A DNA stretch of 64,000 nt, taken from NCBI GenBank assembly GCA_902475535.1, contig CABRZR010000004.1, positions 75,326-139,325 of the forward strand. Reading direction: 5' to 3'. The notes under the pieces were generated by a model. The model saw only the letters and a list, made by a program, of their open reading frames with translations. It ran no database searches and had not been told where the DNA came from. Position 1 is the first letter of the stretch, and each line of letters opens with the position of its first letter. This document shows positions 44,501-51,245 of the stretch, piece by piece. A program made the translations under genes and the position numbers. The stretch is from QAMH01 sp900556425. GTDB taxonomy: Bacteria; Actinomycetota; Coriobacteriia; Coriobacteriales; QAMH01.

Positions 44501-44625
44501 TCGACTTCGGGCTCCTCCGAACTCTCGATGTCTTCTATGGTCTCGATGACCGCTTCTTCTGGAGTGACAACCTCGCCGATTTCTTCGAAATTTTCAGATG
44601 CATTCTCGGACATGGTCTCTTGCAT
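41572..44625 (-). CDS. ppk: Polyphosphate kinase 1 with long acidic and Lys-rich C-terminal tail
   Basis: 1017 residues, against about 690-740 for typical Ppk1. An acidic N-terminal extension (about 1-60) precedes the core, which starts 'YTQNRELSWLQFDRRVLEEA'. The core carries the phospho-acceptor His in 'NYKCHSKVCLI' (H496) and the second catalytic His in 'GQFLEHSRIFVFG' (H650). After about residue 750 comes a ~268-residue tail. This runs from a Pro/Glu tract (EPEPQPEPEPEPE) to a Lys/Asp/Ser tract with repeated EKK/DKDK units (about 850-897), then three HEAQ repeats and a basic, aromatic terminus KKKGWFRSLFS. It makes inorganic polyphosphate from ATP. The tail is not needed for catalysis in known enzymes. 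GGGGAG lies 5 nt before ATG 44625. Confidence 0.93.
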   Translation of the reverse strand: MQETMSENASENFEEIGEVVTPEEAVIETIEDIESSEEPEVEVVQDGNPEEGLEEAPVKRKELDYSYTQNRELSWLQFDRRVLEEALDPSVPLFERLKFISIFCTNLDEFFMVRVGSLMDLSIIAPDIRENKTNMTPREQLEAVFAAVRPLVEERDEIYAQVVADLEPYGFKELDLDNLSKKERRFARDYYREYIRPVLSPQVVDERHPFPHLRNKELYIVTLLSEEDGSQHLGIVPVPENIAPIICDPEEPLHFVRAEKLIAHHVKKIFDIYETSEPCIISVTRNADISFDEEKFADDEGDYRLHVSRLLKKRNRLNPVRLEVEGKPEKLLLAGLLKRLKLTKNQMYTYSAPINLGWVFGLERRVDADKRDKLSYAPFVPRASAEFDLGRSIMAQVEERDRLLFFPYDSIDPFLRMLQEAAIDPDVLSIKITVYRLASESRVAQHLAEAAENGKEVTVLMELRARFDEANNIDWSGRLEEAGCNIIYGMENYKCHSKVCLITKRSADGVTYITQIGTGNYNEKTARLYTDLSLMTSDAEIGRDAVTFFQNMLIGNLNGYYRRLLVAPVAIKRTILKLIDREIAKGPAGRITLKCNSLTERDIIDRLAKASQAGVQVRMNIRGICCMVPGIEGKTENVHVRSIVGQFLEHSRIFVFGEGDDMRMYVGSADLMTRNLVHRVEVAVPITTHRAREAIMLFLDKIFEDNVKARTLEANGEYKMVAESRDKDMCPCDEEFSMQAWCIDHPMQGVKRVAPLPLEPKQEPKRVLEPEPQPEPEPEPETEQEVESGLELESEPVLDSEPAFELEPASLQEDEQPEALEEADIELLSTGAEVEDLPSTPSVEENAEEPTDKKAGKKSKDKEKSGKKDKDKSEKKDKPEKKAEKKSEKKPEKKGKEKVDLDLPFITTKPAHSAGFNASAMLDENVNMDDQPLGKHFKPSKKSAEAPKPVTANVPVSTETTEQRLARERSYMSDFPHTTPKVEGPDEVQEHEAQHEAQHEAQHEAPKKKGWFRSLFS

Positions 44626-44663
44626 GCCAACTCCCCTCTCATCAGCCTAGCCTTTTGATATTA

Positions 44664-45395
44664 CTACATTGCCGAGAAGTATCCGAGCAGTTCGGCAACG
44701 CCCCAAATGGCCACGAGATGCGCAGGGTAGTAGATATAGAAGAGATACTTGAGATGCCAGGTGCCACGCTTGCCGTTATAGCTGGCCAGAGGCACAATCG
44801 CGAGAAGCGAGAACCATTGGATGCCACCGAGCCAATCGTTCATCTGCACGCAAACCAGAATGATGCCAAGGCATGCGAACGCGAGCATGATTCGCAGACG
44901 CTTCTTGTCAAGCGCCTTTTTGAAGAAAATGCGCGGCATATAGCAAAAGACGGGAAGCATGATTCCCCAGAAGCCGTAATCGACCGAGAAATCGGTTCCG
45001 GCGAAGAGGACGGGCAGGACGAGTGCCACGAAGACATCAAGCGCAAGTGCGCCGACGACTGCCAGGGCTCCTGCAAGGTCCCTGCGATCATCGGCAAGTT
45101 GGACCGCGTAGATCGTGATGATGGCGAGCACGAAACTCGTAAGTATGCTCTGCTCGAGACTACCCATCGCGAGAAAGAAGCCAATCTGGCACGCGAAACC
45201 AAGCGCGAAGATACCCCCGAGGTAGCGTTTCTTGCTATGCGTATAGAAGCAACCCTCGGCAATCATGTACGCGAAGATGGGATACGTGAGACGGCCGATA
45301 ATGCGAAGGATGAGGTACTGGGGCAAGAGAACGACGCCGATATGGTCAATCGTCATCGTTATCAAGGCGAGTATTTTAAGCTGGTTTCCCGTCAT
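44664..45395 (-). CDS. TraX-family membrane protein
   Basis: About 243 residues from ATG 45395; a GTG codon directly precedes it. The opening 'GNQLKILALITMTIDHIGVV' is the TraX family hallmark, followed by about eight hydrophobic segments. TraX of F plasmid acetylates pilin, and chromosomal members are presumed membrane acyltransferases. The frame is open further upstream, but that part reads through the big palindrome and is unlikely to be translated. There is no SD; a -10-like box 7 nt from the GTG suggests a leaderless transcript. It ends 38 nt before ppk on the same strand. Confidence 0.85.
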   Translation of the reverse strand: MTGNQLKILALITMTIDHIGVVLLPQYLILRIIGRLTYPIFAYMIAEGCFYTHSKKRYLGGIFALGFACQIGFFLAMGSLEQSILTSFVLAIITIYAVQLADDRRDLAGALAVVGALALDVFVALVLPVLFAGTDFSVDYGFWGIMLPVFCYMPRIFFKKALDKKRLRIMLAFACLGIILVCVQMNDWLGGIQWFSLLAIVPLASYNGKRGTWHLKYLFYIYYPAHLVAIWGVAELLGYFSAM

Positions 45396-45405
45396 CACGA
45401 AGGGT

Positions 45406-45411
45406 ATTCTA
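45406..45411 (-). promoter_or_regulatory. Candidate -10 box (TAGAAT) of a leaderless TraX transcript
   Basis: Reading leftward, TAGAAT (45411-45406) is followed by 7 nt and then GTG-ATG (45398-45393). This is the same geometry as at 10425 and 25232. The -35 region would overlap the outer arm of the 45423-45520 palindrome. Confidence 0.4.
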
Positions 45412-45422
45412 TCGTTTCCGAA

Positions 45423-45520
45423 AGGATGACGAACGGGTGGGACAGGGGGACAGGTCATTTGTCCCACGAACCCCAGTGGGACAAATGACCTGTCCCCCTG
45501 TCCCACCCGTTCGTCATCCT
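45423..45520. repeat. Perfect 45-bp inverted repeat with 8-nt loop
   Basis: Bases 45423-45467 are the exact reverse complement of 45476-45520; the loop is GAACCCCA. The arms contain GGGTGGGACAGGGGGACAGG and TGTCCCAC words related to those at 16-87 and 32850-32923. It occupies the gap between the divergent TraX and trmB genes, ending 19 nt before the trmB start. Confidence 0.95.
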
Positions 45521-45539
45521 CCGACACCGAGGAGACAAA

Positions 45540-46370
45540 TTGGAGCTTCGCAAACGACATAAGGCACATGCACGTCCGCTTAAGAACCTCGAGGAGCGCT
45601 ATGAGTGGTACGCGCGCGCCATCGAGTTGGAGGCGTCTGCTCGTCCAGGCACATGGATAGAGACGTACTTCCCCTCGGCACGCGAACTTCACCTCGACCT
45701 AGGCTGCGGCAAGGGGCAGTTCATCGTCGAACAGGCACGACGCCATCCCGACGTGCTGTTCGTCGGCCTTGACTACGACCGGATATGCATCGCGCTTGCC
45801 GCGCAGAAGGCTTGCGAACTTGGCCTCGAGAATTGCGTTTTCGCGCTCGCTGACGGAGAGGACATCGGCGAGTACTTCGGCCCAAGGGAGCTTTCTCGCA
45901 TCTATCTCAACTTCTCGACACCGCACCCGCGCAAGAAACACGCATCCGAGCGCCTCACCCATGTCGACCAGCTCATCGCCTACCGCGATCTGCTCGCACC
46001 GGGTGCCAGCATCGAAATGAAGACCGACAGCCCGCCTTTCTATGAGTTCTCGCTCGCGCAATTCGACCTGGCGGGCTATGACGTCGTCTGGAAGACGACC
46101 GACTTGCATGCGCTCGACACGCCTGACGAGGTTAGCCCCGTGACCGAATACGAGGAGCGGCTCTGCGCGCTTGGGGCCAAGGTGCATGCCTGCCGCGCGG
46201 TCAAGGCCGACCGTCCCTTCACCAACGAGCAGACGGCCGAACTTTCGCTCTTCGAGTACCTGCCCGACAACCTCGATGAGCTCGCGTACGTGCCCTACGG
46301 CATGGAGGGCTACGTCTTCAACATGCGCAACCGCCGCGCCAAGGAGCAAGCCCGCTTACCACGCGAATGA
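45540..46370 (+). CDS. trmB: tRNA (guanine-N7-)-methyltransferase TrmB
   Basis: 276 residues from TTG 45540, with GAGGAG about 5 nt upstream. The SAM-binding motif 'LHLDLGCGKGQFIVEQA' and 'VLFVGLDYDRICIALAAQKA', the 'LNFSTPHPRKKHASERL' motif (family PDPWPKKRH, altered here) and 'IEMKTDSPPFYEFSL' identify TrmB. It methylates G46 of tRNA. The PDPWPKKRH motif reads STPHPRKKH, a notable but homologous variant. Confidence 0.9.
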   Translation: MELRKRHKAHARPLKNLEERYEWYARAIELEASARPGTWIETYFPSARELHLDLGCGKGQFIVEQARRHPDVLFVGLDYDRICIALAAQKACELGLENCVFALADGEDIGEYFGPRELSRIYLNFSTPHPRKKHASERLTHVDQLIAYRDLLAPGASIEMKTDSPPFYEFSLAQFDLAGYDVVWKTTDLHALDTPDEVSPVTEYEERLCALGAKVHACRAVKADRPFTNEQTAELSLFEYLPDNLDELAYVPYGMEGYVFNMRNRRAKEQARLPRE

Positions 46371-46372
46371 GA

Positions 46373-46490
46373 CACATTGGACAGGTGCAGACAATTGCCG
46401 CCGGGGCGCCTTTGTCTGGTTTCATGACAGGTGTCTCATAACCAGACAAGGCGCCCCGGCGGCAATTGTCTTGTCGAGCAACTGTCTCAT
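46373..46490. repeat. Long imperfect palindrome between trmB and modA
   Basis: The core arms 46390-46421 and 46440-46470 are complementary apart from one bulged base and include GCCGCCGGGGCGCC. Outer arms with GAGACA/TGTCTC extend it imperfectly to about 46373-46490. The apical loop contains another TGTCTCAT word. It may terminate trmB transcription but has no T-run; its words match the shorter hairpins at 50301 and 63923. Confidence 0.8.
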
Positions 46491-46563
46491 TCCGTCAACC
46501 TGTCGCCGAAAAGTTTATTCATCAGAAAAAATAATAATTGCCAAACTTATATCCTACTGTAAA

Positions 46564-46594
46564 TATAATCTCATGACAGAACAGTTATCTGTTC
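46564..46594 (+). promoter_or_regulatory. modA promoter -10 and adjacent operator-like palindrome
   Basis: TATAAT is at 46564-46569. The nearest -35-like TTGCCA (46538-46543) is 20 nt away. At 46579-46594, GAACAG-TTAT-CTGTTC is a 6-bp inverted repeat with a 4-nt spacer, covering roughly +3 to +18 of the predicted transcript. That is where a repressor would act. It ends 24 nt before the modA start. Confidence 0.5.
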
Positions 46595-46618
46595 GTGAAG
46601 CACGACAAGGAGGATTTC

Positions 46619-47482
46619 ATGAGAAAAAGCAAACTCGCCAAGGTGCTGACATGCGGTGTCGTGGCAGCCGGTCTCGTGGCAGCTCTCGGTCTCACGGCCT
46701 GCGGTAACTCGGGAGCGAGCTCGTCGGCGAGCTCGAATGTGGAGCTGCAGGTCTTTGCAGCCAACTCGCTTTCCAAGGCCATGGACGAAGCCCAGGAGCT
46801 TTACACGCAGCAGACGGGCGTGACCTTTGCCGACACGCAATACAAGGCATCCGGCGAGCTCAACGAGATGCTCAAGGCTGGCTCCTATGCCGACCTCGAG
46901 ATCACCGCTTCCAAGGGCACCATGGATACGGCAGTGCAGGAAGGCTACGTGGATGAGTCCACGCGTACCGACATGTTCACCAACGAACTCGTCATCGTCG
47001 CCAAGGAGAACTCCGCCCTTCAAGATGTCACCCTCCAGCAAATCGCCAGCGGCAGCCTCACCGTCTGCGTCGGCGATGACTCCGTTCCGGCCGGCAACTA
47101 CGCCGCCCAGGCCCTCTCCACCGTGGGTGCCTACGAGCCGCCCGCAGCTGAAGCCGGCAAGAGCGGCAAGGACATCTCCGGCAAGGACGGTCAGTACGTG
47201 GGCATCACTCCCATCCTGCAGACCTCGGTCGGCAATGTGTGCAAGCAGGCGGAGAACGGCGATGTTGACGTCGCCATCGTCTACAGCTCCGACGTATACC
47301 GCTTTGGCGGCGTGAAGGTTGTCGGCATCATCCCCGATGACACTCACAAGGCCATCGTCTATCCCGGTGCCGTGTGCAAGGACTCCAAGAACGCGCAGGC
47401 TGCCAACGACTTCATGCAGTGGTGCATCACCGATCCCGATGCCCAGAAGATCTTCCAGAAGTGGGGCTTTGACCTCTCCTAA
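46619..47482 (+). CDS. modA: Molybdate ABC transporter substrate-binding lipoprotein ModA
   Basis: 287 residues from ATG 46619 with AAGGAGG 5 nt upstream. A lipoprotein signal peptide ends in the lipobox LTAC (Cys 27), so it is anchored to the outer face of the membrane. The mature part is a class II periplasmic-binding fold with 'LQVFAANSLSKAMDEA', 'GASGELN'-type residues as 'KASGELNEML' and 'DVAIVYSSDVYRFG', characteristic of ModA/WtpA. It captures molybdate or tungstate for ModBC, supplying cofactor for NarG and the formate dehydrogenase. Confidence 0.92.
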   Translation: MRKSKLAKVLTCGVVAAGLVAALGLTACGNSGASSSASSNVELQVFAANSLSKAMDEAQELYTQQTGVTFADTQYKASGELNEMLKAGSYADLEITASKGTMDTAVQEGYVDESTRTDMFTNELVIVAKENSALQDVTLQQIASGSLTVCVGDDSVPAGNYAAQALSTVGAYEPPAAEAGKSGKDISGKDGQYVGITPILQTSVGNVCKQAENGDVDVAIVYSSDVYRFGGVKVVGIIPDDTHKAIVYPGAVCKDSKNAQAANDFMQWCITDPDAQKIFQKWGFDLS

Positions 47483-47502
47483 TCCATAGGATTCATCGAA
47501 GC

Positions 47503-47532
47503 GGCGCGGATGACCCATCGGTTATCCGCGCC
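47503..47532 (+). terminator. Hairpin after modA
   Basis: GGCGCGGAT (47503-47511) pairs with ATCCGCGCC (47524-47532), a 9-bp GC-rich stem with a 12-nt loop, 20 nt after the modA stop. There is no T-run, so it may attenuate transcription or stabilise the abundant modA message instead of terminating fully. Confidence 0.5.
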
Positions 47533-47548
47533 GTCTGCGTATAACCTC

Positions 47549-47577
47549 GTTTCAGATTATTTGCAAAGGCATATAAT
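47549..47577 (+). promoter_or_regulatory. Candidate promoter for modBC
   Basis: TATAAT at 47572-47577 with the weak -35 GTTTCA (47549-47554) 17 nt upstream. It lies after the modA hairpin and about 83 nt before modB, so modBC may be transcribed separately from modA. Confidence 0.45.
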
Positions 47578-47659
47578 CCTGTTATTCCATCAGGTGCAAG
47601 ATTGGCAGTCGCATGGAGACGACCCGTCAATCCCCTCGAGATGACAAGGACTGGCACCC

Positions 47660-49189
47660 ATGGTTCTGGGGAGTTTCATACGACGCGGGCTCGGTTTCGT
47701 GCTTGCCCTTATGCTTGCGATCACCGCGCTCTCATGTGTCATGCCATGCCTGGCAGTCGCCACCGATGACGAGCTTGGCAGTGTAGACAGCCCTGCCGTT
47801 GGCAATGCAAGCGAGCAGCAGACCGTCAACGGGGTCACCGTCTCCGCCGAGGGGGACAGCGCCCTCATCGAAGGATGCAGTTTCGGCATCAACGATTTCT
47901 ACCGTGCCCAGGCCGGCTCCAACAAGGCGGTCGGCGACAGGTACTGGGGCTATAACTACTACATCGGCACTCAACCCGACAATCTCTCGGTCATATCGAC
48001 CGGCGAATACGCCGTGGTCTACATTCCCAAGGCAACCCAAGAGGCCTTCGGTTTCCTCTACGACAACCATAACGACCAGGATTACATCAAGCGTTACTTC
48101 ACCGCCTTGGACGACGCGAACGCGAAGGGTTCCTCGCGACTCTCCAACGTCTCCAAATGGTATTTCACCGAACAGCAGTCCTTCGAGGTGAATGGCGTCG
48201 TCTTCAACTTCGATCAGGAACTCGACGAAGGGCGCTACTACGCCTACATCATTGGCTCCGATGGCAGTGACGTGACCAGCAAGGCGAGCAGCAACCAGGT
48301 CAGACTCGAGTTTGCCGACTTCGCCCAGGCCGTGCCGCCCTCGGACGTGCAGATCGTCCAGGCGAACACGGGCCTTGCGTGGCTTGCAAACTTCCTTGCG
48401 ACCATGGACTACAGTCCGCTATGGGTGACCTTGCGCACGACGCTCATCGCCATCGTGTTCATCTTCATCCTGGGTCTCGCAGCTGCCTACTTCACGATGC
48501 GCATCTCACCGCGCGCCCAATCCATCTTCGACGCGATCTTCACCATTCCCATGGTGCTGCCGCCCACGGTCTGCGGCTTCTTGTTGCTACTTGCCTTCGG
48601 TCGTTCCACACCCGTGGGCCAGTGGTTCATCGACGTGGGATTCCCCCTCGTCTTCAGCTGGCAGGCAACGGTCATCGCAGCGGTCGTCGTGGCCTTCCCG
48701 CTCATGTACCGCAGCTCGCGCGGCGCTTTCGAGAACCTCGATCCCAACATGCTCGATGCGGCACGCACGCTCGGCTGGTCCAACATCCGCATCTTCTTCA
48801 AGCTCATGCTTCCGCTTGCCTGGTCCTCCATCGCCGCGGCTACGGTGCTCGCCTATGCGCGCGCGTTGGGCGAGTTTGGCGCGACGTTGTTCCTCGCGGG
48901 CAATTACGCAGGTGTCACGCGCACCATCCCCATCGCCATCTACTTCGAGTGGATGAACGGCAACACGGACATCGCCATCTTCTGGACCATCGTCATCATC
49001 ATCTTCAGCTTCATCGTCATCATGTTCATCAACTTGTGGTCGAGTAGAACGACCAAGTACCGCCGCAGGCAGACAAGCAAGAAGAAGCACGGTGCAGACC
49101 ACAGCACGCACACGCCACACCTGGAAGGCGGCCTGGAGTCCGCCATCGCGACCGAAGACGCCGGACTGCCCGAGGGGGCGCGCTCATGA
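47660..49189 (+). CDS. modB: Molybdate ABC transporter permease ModB with N-terminal extracellular domain
   Basis: 509 residues, more than twice the usual ~225. A signal-like helix (about 8-32) and a ~210-residue hydrophilic, presumably extracellular domain precede the ModB permease core (about 250-470). The permease carries 'MVLPPTVCGFLLLLAFGR' and the EAA loop/'RALGEFGATLFLAGN' motif that define ModB. The extension contains aromatic-rich segments ('DRYWGYNYYIG') and no domain I can name. The C-terminal ~40 residues are polar. AAGGA lies about 10 nt before ATG 47660. It overlaps modC by 4 bp (ATGA). Confidence 0.88.
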   Translation: MVLGSFIRRGLGFVLALMLAITALSCVMPCLAVATDDELGSVDSPAVGNASEQQTVNGVTVSAEGDSALIEGCSFGINDFYRAQAGSNKAVGDRYWGYNYYIGTQPDNLSVISTGEYAVVYIPKATQEAFGFLYDNHNDQDYIKRYFTALDDANAKGSSRLSNVSKWYFTEQQSFEVNGVVFNFDQELDEGRYYAYIIGSDGSDVTSKASSNQVRLEFADFAQAVPPSDVQIVQANTGLAWLANFLATMDYSPLWVTLRTTLIAIVFIFILGLAAAYFTMRISPRAQSIFDAIFTIPMVLPPTVCGFLLLLAFGRSTPVGQWFIDVGFPLVFSWQATVIAAVVVAFPLMYRSSRGAFENLDPNMLDAARTLGWSNIRIFFKLMLPLAWSSIAAATVLAYARALGEFGATLFLAGNYAGVTRTIPIAIYFEWMNGNTDIAIFWTIVIIIFSFIVIMFINLWSSRTTKYRRRQTSKKKHGADHSTHTPHLEGGLESAIATEDAGLPEGARS

Positions 49190-50298
49190 GCCTGCAGATG
49201 GACTTCAGAAAATCCCTTGGCGATTTCTCCCTCGACGTGAGCGTCGAAGCCGGCACGGAGACGCTCGGCTTCCTCGGTGCCTCGGGTTGTGGCAAGAGCC
49301 TCACGATGCGCTGTATCGCGGGTATCGAAACGCCTGACGAGGGACGCATCGTCGTGAACGACACCGTCTACTTCGACTCCGCCGCAAAGGTCAACCTGAG
49401 TCCCCAACAGCGCAAAACGGCGTTGCTTTTCCAGAACTACATGCTCTTCCCCAACATGACCATCGAGCAGAACGTGGCAGCAGGCATACCCAAGACGGTG
49501 AGCAAGGGTGATCGTGACGCCATCGTCACGACCGAGCTCAAGCGCTTCAGCCTCGAGGGCTTTAGCAAGCGTTACCCCGCCCAACTCTCCGGTGGCCAGC
49601 AGCAGCGCGTGGCCCTTGCGCGTATGCTCGCGGCACGGCCCGGCATTCTCATGCTCGACGAGCCGTTCTCCGCGCTTGACTCGCACCTCAAGAGCGTGCT
49701 CGAGCAAAACCTCGTTGACCTCTTCGAGGCCTTTGAGGGGACCATCCTCTACGTGAGCCACGACATAGACGAGGCACTGCGCTTCTGCGATCGCATCGCC
49801 GTCGTCGATGACGGTCATATACTCGAGATCGATTCGAACGACGAGCTCGTGAATAACCCGCAATCGGAAGCCGCGCTCAAGCTCTCGGGTTGCAAGAACA
49901 CCACGCCCGTCATCAAGGCAGACGAGCATGCCGTGTGGGCACCCAAATGGGGTGTGCGCATCGAGTGCGAGCGCGAGGTTCCCGATGACGTGCGCTTCCT
50001 CGGCGTGCGTGCGTTCTACCTTGAACGTGCAGATGGCCCGGGCGCCAACAACTATCGCGTGCGTGTCGACCGCATCAGCGACTCGCGCTTCGAACGTAGC
50101 GCACTGCTCGGCTTTCTCGATCGCGACAGCTCCTTTGCGCCTGCTGTCGAACGCAGCGATGATGAGATGCGCTTCTTGCACCAGCACCTGTTCTGGCGCA
50201 TCGACAAGCTCAAGGATGGTCCGGAAGTGTGGCCCGAAATGGGTGAGGAGCTCTGGGTGCACCTACCCCAGGACAGGATCTACCTCGTCAGCCGGTAG
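49186..50298 (+). CDS. modC: Molybdate ABC transporter ATP-binding protein ModC
   Basis: 370 residues. Walker A is GASGCGKSLT, with Q-loop FQNYMLFPNMT, signature LSGGQQQR, Walker B ILMLDEPFSALD and switch His in VSHD. The C-terminal ~110 residues would be the TOBE/regulatory part but show little of the classical molybdate-binding sequence. It energises ModB from the cytoplasmic side. It is translationally coupled to modB. Confidence 0.92.
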   Translation: MSLQMDFRKSLGDFSLDVSVEAGTETLGFLGASGCGKSLTMRCIAGIETPDEGRIVVNDTVYFDSAAKVNLSPQQRKTALLFQNYMLFPNMTIEQNVAAGIPKTVSKGDRDAIVTTELKRFSLEGFSKRYPAQLSGGQQQRVALARMLAARPGILMLDEPFSALDSHLKSVLEQNLVDLFEAFEGTILYVSHDIDEALRFCDRIAVVDDGHILEIDSNDELVNNPQSEAALKLSGCKNTTPVIKADEHAVWAPKWGVRIECEREVPDDVRFLGVRAFYLERADGPGANNYRVRVDRISDSRFERSALLGFLDRDSSFAPAVERSDDEMRFLHQHLFWRIDKLKDGPEVWPEMGEELWVHLPQDRIYLVSR

Positions 50299-50300
50299 AA

Positions 50301-50322
50301 ATGAGACAGTCCCCCGTCTCAT
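50301..50322. terminator. Hairpin between convergent modC and the NrfD-like gene
   Basis: ATGAGAC (50301-50307) pairs with GTCTCAT (50316-50322) around an AGTCCCCC loop, 3 nt after the modC stop and 8 nt from the stop of the convergent gene. The stem is short and lacks a strong T-run. The ATGAGAC word also occurs in the palindromes at about 46373 and 63923. Confidence 0.5.
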
Positions 50323-50329
50323 TGCCCGT

Positions 50330-51232
50330 TTAGTGCGGGTGCGCCACGAAAATGATCCAGTAGCGTTCCCAGACTCCCGCGAGAAGGCAGATTGCTGCGG
50401 CGGTGACGATTCCGATGGGCCCGAAGGAGCAGGCCGCGATGGCGCAGACGCCCGCAATGCCATAGACGATCACCGCGTTGAGCGCGAGACGCCCCTTGGA
50501 GTACATGAGCGAGGCGCGTTCGTGAATGTTCATCCACACCAACGCATAGGTGAAGCAGCGAAACACGATAAGCACGACGAACGGGATGACGAGCGCCTCG
50601 ACGGGGACAATCTGCCCGAGAACGAACGAGACCACGATCAAAAGGCCCATGCCGATTGTGAGGGCGTCGCATACCACCCAGCAGGTGAGCCAGCGGGCCC
50701 GCTTCACGCCCGGCTGCGACGTGCAGCTGAAGGCGACGCCCTTGTAGCAGATCACGCCACAGGCCGCGATGAGCGCCAGAATAGCGAAGAGGCGGAAGAG
50801 CACGTTGAGGACGCCGACGACCTCGAGGGGCAGCCCGATGGTCGCTAGCAATATGAAAGTTCCCCAATAGATGACGAGCGCGAGGAACAGGAAGATCGAG
50901 TAGAAGATCAGGCTCACCACGCCGACCGACAGGGGAGCCGTCGGATGCATGACGCGCATGGCGTGCAAAAACCGGAAGTGGTCACCGAGGTCGGCGACGA
51001 GCAGCAGCAAGTCGAAGATGACGATGAGAAACGCGAGCGTCAGCGCGATGGGCAGCACGGGACCGAAGATGTCCGGTGCGACGAGCCAGGTAATCATCGT
51101 CACGAACATGAAGCCCGACGTGAGATTGTTGAAGAAGAGGTCCCAGACGATGATGTTCTTCCAGTCGGGAAAATGCACTATGTCATGCTGTTGATAGGCA
51201 GATGGTTGGCCTTCGACCCATGTCTTATCCAT
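50330..51232 (-). CDS. NrfD/PsrC-type membrane quinone-interacting subunit
   Basis: 300 residues with about eight membrane segments, including 'NNLTSGFMFVTMITWLVAPD' near the N-terminus and 'ERYWIIFVAHPH' at the C-terminus, in line with NrfD/PsrC/DmsC-type anchors. Such subunits link a cytoplasmic or periplasmic Fe-S subunit to the menaquinone pool and lack haem. It is the third gene of the formate dehydrogenase set. GGGGAGA lies 4 nt before ATG 51232. Precise subfamily is uncertain. Confidence 0.8.
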   Translation of the reverse strand: MDKTWVEGQPSAYQQHDIVHFPDWKNIIVWDLFFNNLTSGFMFVTMITWLVAPDIFGPVLPIALTLAFLIVIFDLLLLVADLGDHFRFLHAMRVMHPTAPLSVGVVSLIFYSIFLFLALVIYWGTFILLATIGLPLEVVGVLNVLFRLFAILALIAACGVICYKGVAFSCTSQPGVKRARWLTCWVVCDALTIGMGLLIVVSFVLGQIVPVEALVIPFVVLIVFRCFTYALVWMNIHERASLMYSKGRLALNAVIVYGIAGVCAIAACSFGPIGIVTAAAICLLAGVWERYWIIFVAHPH

Positions 51233-51245
51233 GTCTCTCCCCTTT

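Noticed and set aside
45396..45692. The N-terminal extension of the TraX-like protein through the palindrome
   Set aside because: It reads through the 45-bp inverted repeat and into trmB on the other strand; the family begins at MTGNQLKILAL.
50301..50322. Strong rho-independent terminator calls for this and the other hairpins
   Set aside because: None of the hairpins in the window is followed by a convincing T-run, so termination is stated only as possible.
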